From positions 20,757 to 84,756 of the forward strand of contig NZ_QLLK01000013.1 in the NCBI RefSeq assembly GCF_003259505.1: a stretch of DNA of 64,000 nucleotides, written 5' to 3'. This document shows, one piece after another, positions 8,512 through 15,737 of the stretch (positions are counted from its first letter, which is position 1; the number at the start of each line of letters is the position of its first letter). The DNA comes from Algoriphagus yeomjeoni (GTDB taxonomy: Bacteria > Bacteroidota > Bacteroidia > Cytophagales > Cyclobacteriaceae). The position numbers and the translations under genes were made by a program. The notes under the pieces were generated by a model that saw only the letters and a list, made by a program, of their open reading frames with translations, did not search any database and had not been told where the DNA came from.

Positions 8512-9333
8512 TTGAAAGACAACATCAAAATCATCCAACCTACCTCAGGATGGCAACTTATAGACTTCAAAGAACTCTGGCGATATAAGGACCTCCTGTA
8601 TTTTCTTACACTGAGAGGAATTAAAGCTCGATACGCTCAGTCAGTTCTGGGAGTAGCTTGGGCCATCATACAGCCGCTTTTCACCACCCTGGTTTTTACT
8701 ATAGTTTTTGGCAACTTGGCCAAAGTTGATTCAGACGGTATTCCCTATACTTTATTTTCCTACCTCGCCCTTTGGCCATGGAATTACTTTTCCGGCACCC
8801 TGACAGAATCCGCCAATTCCCTGATTCAAAATGCCAATATGATTACTAAGGTCTATTTCCCTAGAATGGTTTTACCCCTTAGTTCCATACTGTCCAAACT
8901 GCTGGATTTCCTGATTGCCTTCGTTGTGGTGGTGGGAATGTTGATCTATTATCAAATTACTCCAGGCTGGGGATTGCTGGTTCTGCCTCTGTTGATCATC
9001 CAACTCCTGATGTGTAGTCTTGGAATGGGAATGATGCTTTCTGCCATGGCAGTGAAATACAGAGATGTCAAGCATGCCTTAACTTTTGTAGTCCAGCTCT
9101 TGCTTTATGCAGCACCGGTAGTGTATAGTACTACGGCTGTGCCTGAGCAATACCAGAAATTCTATATCCTTAATCCCATGGTAGGAGTGATCGAAGGATT
9201 CCGTGCTGCCTTCCTCAACAGACCTATGCCCTGGGAATGGATCTGGCCCGGAACCTTGGTGGGTATCTTCCTCTTTATCTTCGGCATGATGTATTTCCGC
9301 CGAATGGAGCGGATCTTTGCAGATGTAGCCTAG
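8512..9333 (+). CDS. ABC-2 type polysaccharide export permease (Wzm/KpsM-like)
   Basis: The 273-residue inner-membrane protein has the ABC-2 layout: an amphipathic N-terminus with GWQLIDFKELWRYKDLLYFLTLRGIKARYAQS (split over residues 14-45), then six membrane spans. Together with a Wzt-type ATPase it would move a completed polyprenyl-linked glycan across the inner membrane. The likely partner ATPase is not adjacent; the only one in the window is at 38697-39947. The TTG at 8512 follows a heptad array. The protein ends in ERIFADVA, and a decayed second copy of that tail lies at 9385-9420. Confidence 0.88.
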   Translation: MKDNIKIIQPTSGWQLIDFKELWRYKDLLYFLTLRGIKARYAQSVLGVAWAIIQPLFTTLVFTIVFGNLAKVDSDGIPYTLFSYLALWPWNYFSGTLTESANSLIQNANMITKVYFPRMVLPLSSILSKLLDFLIAFVVVVGMLIYYQITPGWGLLVLPLLIIQLLMCSLGMGMMLSAMAVKYRDVKHALTFVVQLLLYAAPVVYSTTAVPEQYQKFYILNPMVGVIEGFRAAFLNRPMPWEWIWPGTLVGIFLFIFGMMYFRRMERIFADVA

Positions 9334-9384
9334 CGCTATTCATGAGGCGGTCCCGAGCAGATACAATTTGACAAGTAATTGGGA

Positions 9385-9420
9385 CGGAGGATAGAAAGAA
9401 TCTTTGCTGATGTATCTTGA
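9385..9420 (+). pseudogene. Remnant of the 3-prime end of a second ABC permease gene
   Basis: Reading 9385-9420 gives RRIERIFADVS and a TGA stop, against RRMERIFADVA and a TAG stop for the intact permease 87 bp upstream. The codons differ at several synonymous positions, so it is not a recent slippage copy. It looks like the tail of a homologous permease gene left behind when the upstream gene was exchanged or duplicated. Only about a dozen codons are recognisable. Confidence 0.7.
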
Positions 9421-9455
9421 TCAGTTGTCAGGAAACTAAAATTTCCATTCTAGCA

Positions 9456-9552
9456 TCATTTCGAACGGAGCTTGCGGAGAGAGAAATCTCACCTAGTTAA
9501 ATTGGGTTGAGATTTGAGATTCCTCCTCTTCGTACCTCATCGTCGAAATGAC
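9456..9552. repeat. Intergenic hairpin of the TCATTTCGA/TCGAAATGA family
   Basis: It begins TCATTTCGAACGGAGC and AGAGAAATCTCA and ends with AGATTTGAGATT and GTCGAAATGAC, so both outer and inner segments are inverted repeats. Better-preserved copies are at 10647-10728 and 11511-11573, with remnants at about 29151-29256 and 49891-50010. Confidence 0.75.
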
Positions 9553-9557
9553 CCCAT

Positions 9558-9695
9558 TTCCATTTTAAATTCTCAATTCTCAATTCCTTAATTTTAAATT
9601 CTCCATTTTAAATTCCTCCATTTTAAATTCTACATTTTACATTTTAAATTCTACATTTTAAATTTTAAATTCCTCCATTTTAAATTCCCTAATCC
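9558..9695. repeat. Heptanucleotide array (TTTTAAATTC type) into a CTG start
   Basis: AATTCTC, ATTTTAA, ACATTTT and ATTCCTC units with 7-bp spacing run from about 9558 to 9695, closing with CCCTAATCC immediately before the inferred CTG start at 9696. Confidence 0.8.
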
Positions 9696-10355
9696 CTGAT
9701 CTCCTCTCTCCCTTTCGATAGTAGACTCTTCAACTACCCAGTTGGCAAAACAACTGTAAATGAGTCTTGGAATGAACAGGAGTTTTTTAAAGCGGCACCG
9801 GCATATCAGCTCATCTACCTCTTTTCGGAAAAAGAACAAACGTTCTCTAATCCAGCTATTCAACTGGTAGATACCAAAATCACTTTTAAGAAGTTCTTAG
9901 AACCAGCCGGAAGAATTGAAGAAATCCAGAACTACCAAAGCGCTGAACTGAAAGAGGAACTAGTCGAATTGGCTTATTTAAGCGGAACCTACTCCAGATT
10001 CAAAACTGATTCCCGACTGCAAAACCATGAATTCGAAAAACTCTACAAACTCTGGATAAATAAGGCATTTGAAAATCAAGAAATTCTAATCGCTCCCAAT
10101 ATGGCAGGAATGGTAACCTGTTCTGTAGAGCATGAAGTAGGAAAAATTGGCTTGATCGCAGTTGCTGAAAAGTATCAAGGCCAAGGCTGGGGGAAAAAAC
10201 TAGTCAAAGCTGCCGAATATAAATGCTATCAAGCAGGAGCAAAAGAAATGCTTATCCCAACCCAAGAAACTAATCTTCCGGCCTGCAAACTCTACCAATC
10301 TCTAGGCTACACCTCAGCACAACGAGGGCATGTATATCATTGGTGGAAAAGCTGA
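9696..10355 (+). CDS. GNAT-family N-acetyltransferase (amino-sugar type), inferred CTG start
   Basis: The frame is open from just after a TAA at 9690-9692. The first possible initiator giving a full-length protein is CTG at 9696, for a product of 219 residues. The N-terminus then reads LISSLPFDSRLFNYPVGK, matching the start of WecD-like sugar N-acetyltransferases (short strand, then FDS.LF.Y.VGK). Starting at the first TTG (9969) would lose 91 residues. The C-terminal half has the acetyl-CoA pyrophosphate-binding motif QGQGWGKKLV and the closing LYQSLGY segment. It probably acylates the amino group installed by the locus aminotransferases. The start lies within a heptad array, which may have replaced the native ATG. 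The fold is clear; the sugar substrate is inferred. Confidence 0.7.
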   Translation: MISSLPFDSRLFNYPVGKTTVNESWNEQEFFKAAPAYQLIYLFSEKEQTFSNPAIQLVDTKITFKKFLEPAGRIEEIQNYQSAELKEELVELAYLSGTYSRFKTDSRLQNHEFEKLYKLWINKAFENQEILIAPNMAGMVTCSVEHEVGKIGLIAVAEKYQGQGWGKKLVKAAEYKCYQAGAKEMLIPTQETNLPACKLYQSLGYTSAQRGHVYHWWKS

Positions 10356-10394
10356 TTTGTAAGTAGTACCTCCCGCGAATTGACCATCGTTTCC

Positions 10395-10597
10395 CGTCAT
10401 TTCGACGACTGAAAGGAGGACTCGGTCATCTCGACGACCAAAGGGAGGACTTGGTCATCTCGACGACTGAAAGGAGGACTCGGTCATCTCGACGACCAAA
10501 GGGAGGACTTGGTCATCTCGACGACTGAAAGGAGGACTCGGTCATCTCGACGACCAAAGGGAGGACTTGGTCATCTCGACGACTGAAAGGAGGAGAG
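10395..10597. repeat. Seven 29-bp tandem repeats
   Basis: Seven contiguous 29-bp units alternate between two versions (GACGACTGAAAGGAGGACTC and GACGACCAAAGGGAGGACTT after a common GGTCATCTC), making a 58-bp higher-order repeat. Units begin at 10395, 10424, 10453, 10482, 10511, 10540 and 10569. No spacers separate them. The core is derived from the GTCATTTCGA hairpin family. Flanking sequence to 10646 is more of the same family. Confidence 0.9.
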
Positions 10598-10646
10598 ATC
10601 TCTTCATATTCCCCCTTGTACCTCCCTCGAAATGACCTACGGTCTT

Positions 10647-10728
10647 GTCATTTCGAACGGAGCTTGCGGAGAGAGAAATCTCATTGACACTTCAATAGAT
10701 TTCTCAGTCCTTCCTCCTTCGAAATGAC
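10647..10728. repeat. Complete GTCATTTCGA...TCGAAATGAC hairpin element (82 bp)
   Basis: The outer arms are GTCATTTCGAA and TTCGAAATGAC. The inner arms are GAGAAATCT (about 10673) and AGATTTCTC (about 10697). A partial second unit follows to 10790 (GGTCATTTCGACCAAAGGGAGAAATCTCAT). It could fold as an extended RNA or cruciform hairpin. Confidence 0.8.
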
Positions 10729-10807
10729 TGTGAATTCACGTCGTCAGATACCGGTCATTTCGACCAAAGGGAGAAATCTCATTTAACACGATATAGTAAT
10801 AAAAATA

Positions 10808-11092
10808 GTGTTCGTATATATCCTCACTAATAAGACAAAATCAACACTTTACATAGGTGTGACTAATGATCTACAAAGAAGATTATATGAGCATAAAAAT
10901 GGTTTAGGTGCCTCCAATTCTTTTACAACAAAATACAAATGCCATCACTTGATCTATTTTGAAGAGTATGCGACTCCTATAGAGGCGATCTCAAGAGAAA
11001 AGGAGCTTAAAAAATGGAGGAGAGAAAAGAAGAATAATTTAATTGAAAAAGAAAACCCAAACTGGGATTTTATAAATATTGAATGTGAGTAA
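10808..11092 (+). CDS. GIY-YIG nuclease-domain protein (UPF0213/URI-like)
   Basis: The 94-residue product shows the GIY-YIG core: FVYILTN near the N-terminus (YIL in place of GIY), then LYIGVTNDLQRRLYEHKNG with the second YIG-type strand and the conserved Arg, and a Glu in the C-terminal helix (SREKELKKW). Length and pattern fit the small single-domain UPF0213/URI family, whose DNA-related role is mostly unknown. GTG at 10808 is the only sensible start. The gene is isolated inside tandem and hairpin repeats (10395-10790 and 11100-11573), suggesting it travels or expands with them. Confidence 0.85.
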   Translation: MFVYILTNKTKSTLYIGVTNDLQRRLYEHKNGLGASNSFTTKYKCHHLIYFEEYATPIEAISREKELKKWRREKKNNLIEKENPNWDFINIECE

Positions 11093-11137
11093 TGAAGACT
11101 AGTCATTTCGACCTCCCTCGAAATGACCATCGATTCC

Positions 11138-11250
11138 CGTCATTTCGACCAAAGGGAGGACTTGGTCATCTCGACGACCAAAGGGAGGACTTGGTCATCT
11201 CGACGACCAAAGGGAGGACTTGGTCATCTCGACGACCAAAGGGAGGAGAG
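11138..11250. repeat. 29-bp tandem repeats, second array
   Basis: One 26-bp partial unit is followed by three full 29-bp units (starting 11164, 11193, 11222) of the GACGACCAAAGGGAGGACTT version seen at 10395-10597. The same GAGATCTCTTCATATTCCCCC flank (split around 11250) follows both arrays, so the block around the GIY-YIG gene is itself duplicated. Confidence 0.88.
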
Positions 11251-11573
11251 ATCTCTTCATATTCCCCCTCGTACCTCCTTCGAATTAACCATCGTTTCCC
11301 GTCATTTCGACGATGAGGTACGAAGAGGAGAAATCTCTAACCAAGCAATTAGATTTCTCAGTCGTTCCTCCTTCGAAATGACCGTGAATTCACGTCGTCA
11401 GATACCGGTCATTTCGACCAAAAGGAGGACTCGGTCATCTCGACGACTGAAAGGAGGAGAGATCTCTTCATATTCCCCCTTGTACCTCCTTCGAATTAAC
11501 CTACGGTCTTGTCATTTCGAACGGAGCTTGCGGAGAGAGAAATCTCATTGACACTTCAATAGATTTCTCAGTC
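11251..11573. repeat. Hairpin-family repeat block
   Basis: The block contains degenerate copies of the GTCATTTCGA hairpin family, including GTCATTTCGACGATGAGG near 11300, another near 11409, and a copy starting at 11511 that repeats 10647 onward but lacks its right arm. Apparent reading frames across it are simply repeats read through. Confidence 0.75.
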
Positions 11574-11639
11574 GGGTTTAAGAATATATGCAACACTAAT
11601 TTTCATTACCCCCTTCGAAAAGACTAAAACCTACCACCT

Positions 11640-11827
11640 CCACGCAACCATTTTAAATCCATCATTTTAAATTCTAAATCCCTTCATTTTAAATTCTCAA
11701 TTCCTTCATTTTAAATTCTCAATCCCTTCATTTTAAATTCTCAATCCCTTCATTTTAAATTTTAACCACTAAGCCCATTTTCCCCTCCGCGTAGCTATCG
11801 GGACAATCGGGGCAACCCATAACCAAC
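11640..11827. repeat. Heptanucleotide array (TTTTAAATTC type)
   Basis: CATTTTAAATTCTCAATCCC-like 21-bp blocks (three heptads) repeat to about 11765. A CCCGATAG-type palindrome fragment (TAGCTATCGGGAC) at about 11791 follows, then the ATG at 11828. Confidence 0.75.
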
Positions 11828-12628
11828 ATGCGAAATTTAATTTACCACGCAGTAAAGCCATTACTAGACCACTTTCATGTTTCCTTAGAACCAAGAGTCT
11901 TTGCATCTCAGGTAAAGGATTTTATAAAAAAGCTCCATCCTAAAGAAAGTATCAAACCCCTGATTCGTTTGGGGCCTGATGGGGATGGTGGATACCTACT
12001 TCCAGATGATATGGAAGGTATAGTGGCTTGCTTCTCTCCAGGAGTGGATGTGGAGTCAAGGTTTGAACTACAGCTTGCAGAACGTGGAATGCCAGTGTTT
12101 TTGGCTGATTATTCTGTAACTCAGCCTAAGCACTCGCATCCTCTATTTCATTTTTCTAAAAAATACCTGGGAGCAATTGATCACGGGATTTATATGAGCA
12201 TGGATCGATGGCTGACAGAATCTCTTCCCGAAGACAATTCTTCCGATCTTCTGCTACAGATGGATATTGAAGGCTTTGAGTATGAAACGATTTTCTCTAT
12301 GAGTCAGCAACTCTTAAATCGCTTTCGAATCATCGTGATTGAATTTCATTCCTTTGATAGAATGTTTGAAAAGCAGTTTTTCAGAAACTTAAACCGCGCT
12401 TTCGAAAAACTTTTGATCAATCATTCCATCGTCCACATTCATCCGAATAATCTGGAAAAACCAGTAGTCATCAAGGGTATAGATATCCCACCATACATAG
12501 AATTTACTCTGGTTAGAAATGATAGGGTAAAAACTGATGTCTTTGCAAAGCCGGGGAAACATAAATTAGATCAGGATAATGTGCCAAGTCGAACCGTGGT
12601 ATTATCTGATGTTTGGTATCATTCCTAA
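11828..12628 (+). CDS. FkbM-like SAM-dependent methyltransferase
   Basis: The 266-residue protein carries GPDGDGGYLLPDD near residue 50 and the FkbM-type motif LLQMDIEGFEYETIF at about 140-155, where the Asp-Ile-Glu-Gly segment follows a central strand. A further strand IIVIEFHSFDRM follows. The usual glycine-rich SAM loop is replaced by ACFSPGVDVE, so it is a divergent member. FkbM-family enzymes O-methylate sugars or related hydroxyls, and here it may decorate the surface glycan. The ATG at 11828 follows a repeat block. It stands alone between arrays. Confidence 0.7.
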   Translation: MRNLIYHAVKPLLDHFHVSLEPRVFASQVKDFIKKLHPKESIKPLIRLGPDGDGGYLLPDDMEGIVACFSPGVDVESRFELQLAERGMPVFLADYSVTQPKHSHPLFHFSKKYLGAIDHGIYMSMDRWLTESLPEDNSSDLLLQMDIEGFEYETIFSMSQQLLNRFRIIVIEFHSFDRMFEKQFFRNLNRAFEKLLINHSIVHIHPNNLEKPVVIKGIDIPPYIEFTLVRNDRVKTDVFAKPGKHKLDQDNVPSRTVVLSDVWYHS

Positions 12629-12729
12629 TGTGAAGAAGCAAGTATCTGGTCTTTAGAAAAAACATTCAGCCTAAATCAAGTTTTGCCTTAACCCGCCAAC
12701 CTTCAACCCAAATTATTGAACAGACATTT

Positions 12730-12807
12730 TAAATTCTAAATTCCCTTCATTTTAAATTCTAAATTCCCTTCATTTTAAATTCATCATTCATCATTTTAAA
12801 TTAATCA
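12730..12807. repeat. Heptanucleotide array abutting a GTG start
   Basis: TTTTAAATTC-type and ATTCATC units at 7-bp spacing end in TTTTAAATTAATCA, directly followed by GTG at 12808. Confidence 0.8.
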
Positions 12808-13725
12808 GTGCACCTCTCCATCATCTCCCCAGTCTACCGCGCAGAAAATATCCTGGACCAACTCGTCTCACGGATCAAAGCCTGCATTCCGGTTCAGGAA
12901 TATGAGATTATTCTGGTAGATGACTACAGCCCGGATAACTCTTGGATAAAGATTGAGGAATTAGCAAGAAAGCATCCCGAGATCAAAGGAATTAAACTCT
13001 CCCGGAATTTCGGACAGCACTACGCCATCACAGCTGGCTTGGATGCTGCAAAAGGAGAGTGGATAATCGTCATGGATTGCGATCTGCAAGACAGACCCGA
13101 AGAAATCCCAAACCTCTACCAAAAAGCCCAAGAAGGCTTTGATGTAGTCTTAGCCAAAAGAGAAAACAGGAAAGATGGCTTCTTTAAGAAACTCTCTTCA
13201 AAAGTCTTCTACAGAACCCTAGCCTGGCTCACTGGATCCAAGCAGGATGAGAGCATAGCCAACTTTGGTATCTATCACCGCAAAGTCATCAAGGAAGTCA
13301 TAGGCATGAGAGAGTCTATTCGCTATTTCCCAACCATGGTCAAATGGGTAGGTTTTAAGCAAACAACCATTCCAGTGATACATGCTGAAAATGGAGATAG
13401 GGAAAGTACCTACGGTTTCAGGAAGTTGTTCAACCTTGCCTTGGATATCATGCTGGCTTACTCTGACAAACCTATTCGACTCACCGTCAAACTTGGCCTT
13501 CTGGTAGCCTTATGCGGATTCCTTTTCGCTTTATATACGCTGTATAGATACCTGGATGGCGAGATTATAGTGGCAGGTTACGCCAGTTTAATTATTTCCA
13601 TCTGGATGCTCACCGGATTTCTGCTGATCACCTCGGGCATGGTAGGACTGTACATCGGTAAAACCTTCGAAGGAGTGAAAAATCGCCCTATTTATATTGT
13701 GGAGAAAATAGTCGGTAGTGGGTAG
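12808..13725 (+). CDS. Polyprenyl-phosphate glycosyltransferase, GT2 (DPM1/GtrB/ArnC-like), copy 1
   Basis: The 305-residue protein has a GT2 domain: IISPVYRAENIL at the start, LVDDYSPDNSW near 35-45, LSRNFGQHYAITAGLDAAKG at about 70-90, and the metal-binding MDCDLQDRPEE. Two C-terminal membrane spans (about 230-250 and 262-285) follow, as in GtrB/ArnC-type enzymes that transfer a sugar to undecaprenyl phosphate for a GT-C partner. The four GT-C-like proteins in the first 6 kb are candidate partners. A second copy lies at 27050. Bases 12814-12938 match 27056-27180 with one difference, while neighbouring parts differ at many synonymous sites, a gene-conversion pattern. The C-terminus (VGSG) runs into a repeat array. 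Confidence 0.85.
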   Translation: MHLSIISPVYRAENILDQLVSRIKACIPVQEYEIILVDDYSPDNSWIKIEELARKHPEIKGIKLSRNFGQHYAITAGLDAAKGEWIIVMDCDLQDRPEEIPNLYQKAQEGFDVVLAKRENRKDGFFKKLSSKVFYRTLAWLTGSKQDESIANFGIYHRKVIKEVIGMRESIRYFPTMVKWVGFKQTTIPVIHAENGDRESTYGFRKLFNLALDIMLAYSDKPIRLTVKLGLLVALCGFLFALYTLYRYLDGEIIVAGYASLIISIWMLTGFLLITSGMVGLYIGKTFEGVKNRPIYIVEKIVGSG

Positions 13726-13810
13726 TTGTGAATGTTCGGTTGTCAGTTGTGGGTTATGAGTTGTCAGTTGTGGGGTGTCATCTGGTGCTAGTTGATGGTT
13801 GACAATAGAG
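13712..13810. repeat. Heptanucleotide array, GTTGTCA orientation
   Basis: GGTAGTG, GGTAGTT, GTCAGTT, GTGGGTT and ATGAGTT units at 7-bp spacing begin in the last codons of the GT2 gene. This is the reverse complement of the CAACCGA-type array on the other side of the neighbouring gene (14222-14417). Confidence 0.8.
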
Positions 13811-13818
13811 AATCCTGT

Positions 13819-14187
13819 TCAGGTTTTCCATTCTTTTTTGACGTAATCAATGAATTTAAATGTCTGAGCACCTAAAACATCGTATTCAATGATCAGAAAA
13901 TTGGCTTTAATCTCAAGATCAGGATACAGCACCTTGATTTTTTCCAAATGATTAATAGTCTCCAGGTTACTGGCATGGGAATAAATCAGAAATTTGATGA
14001 AATCAGCCTTATAGCTTCTTCGCCCATAACCTTCTACAATATTTGAAACAACAGAATCTGAAGACCGCCTTAGTTGACTCCCCAATTCATATAATTCATA
14101 CTTTGGGAGAATCATAGTGAATCTATGGGTTTCGAGAAACAATGAAAATGCCCTTTGATAAACTTCTAAATCTTTATAAGACTTCAT
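13819..14187 (-). CDS. Four-helix-bundle protein (S23 / 23S rRNA IVP family)
   Basis: The 122-residue product has the family hallmarks: MKSYKDLEVYQRAFSL (split) at the N-terminus, then LGSQLRRSSDSVVSNIVEGYGRRS at about 36-59, the signature around the first turn, and a C-terminal helix ending in basic residues. It lies on the strand opposite to its neighbours, flanked by heptad arrays in inverted orientation. It is inserted between a GT2 and an rffA gene that overlap by 4 nt in the paralogous copy at 27050-29121, so it looks like a later arrival. Its function is unknown outside the related Avd proteins. Confidence 0.87.
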   Translation of the reverse strand: MKSYKDLEVYQRAFSLFLETHRFTMILPKYELYELGSQLRRSSDSVVSNIVEGYGRRSYKADFIKFLIYSHASNLETINHLEKIKVLYPDLEIKANFLIIEYDVLGAQTFKFIDYVKKEWKT

Positions 14188-14221
14188 ATTAATAAAAATA
14201 CAGTTTTAAACTAATCAACCA

Positions 14222-14417
14222 ATCTATCTCCACACAATTTAACCCACAACCCACAACCCACAAACAACAACCGCCAACCCACAACCAACAACCGCCAACC
14301 CACAACCAATAAATAAAGGCTTCGACTTCGCTCAGCCTGACAAACAACCCACAACCAATAACCAACAACCAATAACCAACAACCAACAACCGCCAACCGA
14401 CAACCCACAACCAACAA
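14222..14417. repeat. Heptanucleotide array (CAACCCA/CAACCGC) running into a CTG start
   Basis: CAACCCA, CAACCGC, CAACCAA and CAACCGA units keep a 7-bp period across about 190 bp. They are interrupted at about 14309-14345 by a GGCTTCGACTTCGCTCAGCC element of a kind widespread in Bacteroidota intergenic DNA. The last unit, CAACTGA, contains the CTG codon used as the start of the next gene. Confidence 0.85.
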
Positions 14418-15737
14418 CTGAAAACCCCCTTCAACAAACCCTACCAAACCGGTAAGGAACTAGACAACATACAGGACGCGATCAACCGCGGGAAAATCTC
14501 CGGAAACGGCCACTACACCCAAAAGTGTCAATCCTTTTTCGAAGAACGCTACAAGTTCCCCAAGTGCCTGCTCACCAACTCCTGCACCGATGCGCTGGAG
14601 ATGGCAGCCTTGCTTTGCGATATACAGCCAGGCGACGAAGTCATCATACCCAGTTTTACCTTTGTCTCCACCTCAAATGCATTTGTGCTCCGCGGTGCCA
14701 AAATTGTATTTGTAGACAGTAAACCTGATCATCCCAATCTGGATGAAACCTTATTGGAAGCACTGATTACTCCCAAGACCAAAGCAATTGTGGTGGTACA
14801 TTATGGTGGTGTTGCCTGTGAGATGGATCAGATCATGGATATTGCAGCTCCACATAATCTTTATGTCATCGAGGACGCAGCGCAGGCAATCGATAGTTTT
14901 TACAAGGGAAAAGCCTTGGGAAGTATAGGGCATCTGGGATGCATGAGCTTCCATGAAACCAAAAACATACAATGCGGGGAAGGAGGGATGCTGATGATCA
15001 ATGACCCCTCTATGATCAAAAGAGCAGAAATCCTTTGGGAAAAGGGAACAGATCGAGCAGCTTTCTACAGAGGCGAAGTCGATAAATACGGTTGGAAAGA
15101 TGTAGGAAGCTCCTTTTTGCCTTCCGAAATCACCGCCGCCTTCCTCTGGGCACAGCTGGAGAACTTAGACAAGATCCAGGCAAGAAGAAAAGCCATCTGG
15201 GAAGACTACGCTAGTGCTTTCACCAGCGATGTTGCTGAACCTGGTGTTTTGAATACTTATTACATTGAGTTAATTAAGAATTTGAAATTTAAAATTGAAA
15301 ATGGTTTGTCAGTCCGAGCACCCGAAAGACGGGAGTCTAAAGGTTCGAGGACAAACGGTTTCGAACCTCTAGACTCTCCTCTCTCCGGTACTCAGCCTGC
15401 TAAAATATCTAATGCAGCTTCAACCAGTAGTCAGGATATTTTAATTTTAAATTCAAAAATTTTACATTTTAAATTATCTGCGAACGCACACCTCTTCTAC
15501 CTCCTCTTCCCAAACCTATCCTCCCGAACTGCTTATGCAGCTGCCTTAAAAGAACAAGGAATCCTAGCCGTTTTCCACTACCAAAGCCTTCATAAATCAG
15601 ACTATTCCAAAGAGCATTTCCCAGACCAATATTTACGCGAATTACCCAATTCCGACCGCTACTCCGATTGCTTATTGAGATTACCCCTATTCTATGAATT
15701 ACCGGAACTCAGTAATGGAGTTGGCAGTGATCTGTAG
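14418..15737 (+). CDS. rffA: dTDP-4-amino-4,6-dideoxygalactose transaminase (RffA/WecE), copy 1, with internal repeat insertion
   Basis: The frame gives a full RffA-type N-terminus only if translation starts at CTG 14418 (then KTPFNKPYQTGKEL, KISGNG, LLTNSCTDALEMAALL). This aligns residue for residue with the copy at 27955, and the first ATG (14601) would remove 61 residues. The pyridoxal-phosphate lysine is expected at about 182 in SFHETKN. The enzyme converts dTDP-4-keto-6-deoxyglucose and glutamate to dTDP-4-amino-4,6-dideoxygalactose. Residues about 288-353 are foreign: a low-complexity and palindromic block (15279-15477) sits in frame between WEDY and NAHLFYLLF, adding roughly 50 residues relative to the paralogue. 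No stop is introduced, so it may still be made, but activity is uncertain. Confidence 0.85.
   Translation: MKTPFNKPYQTGKELDNIQDAINRGKISGNGHYTQKCQSFFEERYKFPKCLLTNSCTDALEMAALLCDIQPGDEVIIPSFTFVSTSNAFVLRGAKIVFVDSKPDHPNLDETLLEALITPKTKAIVVVHYGGVACEMDQIMDIAAPHNLYVIEDAAQAIDSFYKGKALGSIGHLGCMSFHETKNIQCGEGGMLMINDPSMIKRAEILWEKGTDRAAFYRGEVDKYGWKDVGSSFLPSEITAAFLWAQLENLDKIQARRKAIWEDYASAFTSDVAEPGVLNTYYIELIKNLKFKIENGLSVRAPERRESKGSRTNGFEPLDSPLSGTQPAKISNAASTSSQDILILNSKILHFKLSANAHLFYLLFPNLSSRTAYAAALKEQGILAVFHYQSLHKSDYSKEHFPDQYLRELPNSDRYSDCLLRLPLFYELPELSNGVGSDL
15279..15477. repeat. Repeat element inserted in frame within rffA copy 1
   Basis: TTGAAATTTAAAATTGAAAA at the left and ATTTTAATTTTAAATTC plus TTTTACATTTTAAATTA at the right belong to the intergenic TTTTAAATTC family. 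Between them is a near-perfect 16-bp hairpin (GAGTCTAAAGGTTCGA at 15333-15348 with TCGAACCTCTAGACTC at 15361-15376). The paralogue lacks the block. Confidence 0.85.

Noticed and set aside
10395..10597. Possible CRISPR array (29-bp repeated units)
   Set aside because: Units are contiguous with no unique spacers, there are two alternating unit types, and no cas genes are nearby. It is a plain tandem repeat.
11092..11551. Open frames with repeated TTKGRTWSSRRPKGG-like peptides
   Set aside because: They translate the 29-bp tandem repeats and hairpins. The length of the frame comes from the repeat, not from coding selection.
14189..14447. Minus-strand frames rich in Gly, Trp, Leu and Val
   Set aside because: They are CAACCCA heptads read backwards; similar frames at 446-646 and 15855-16070 have the same origin.
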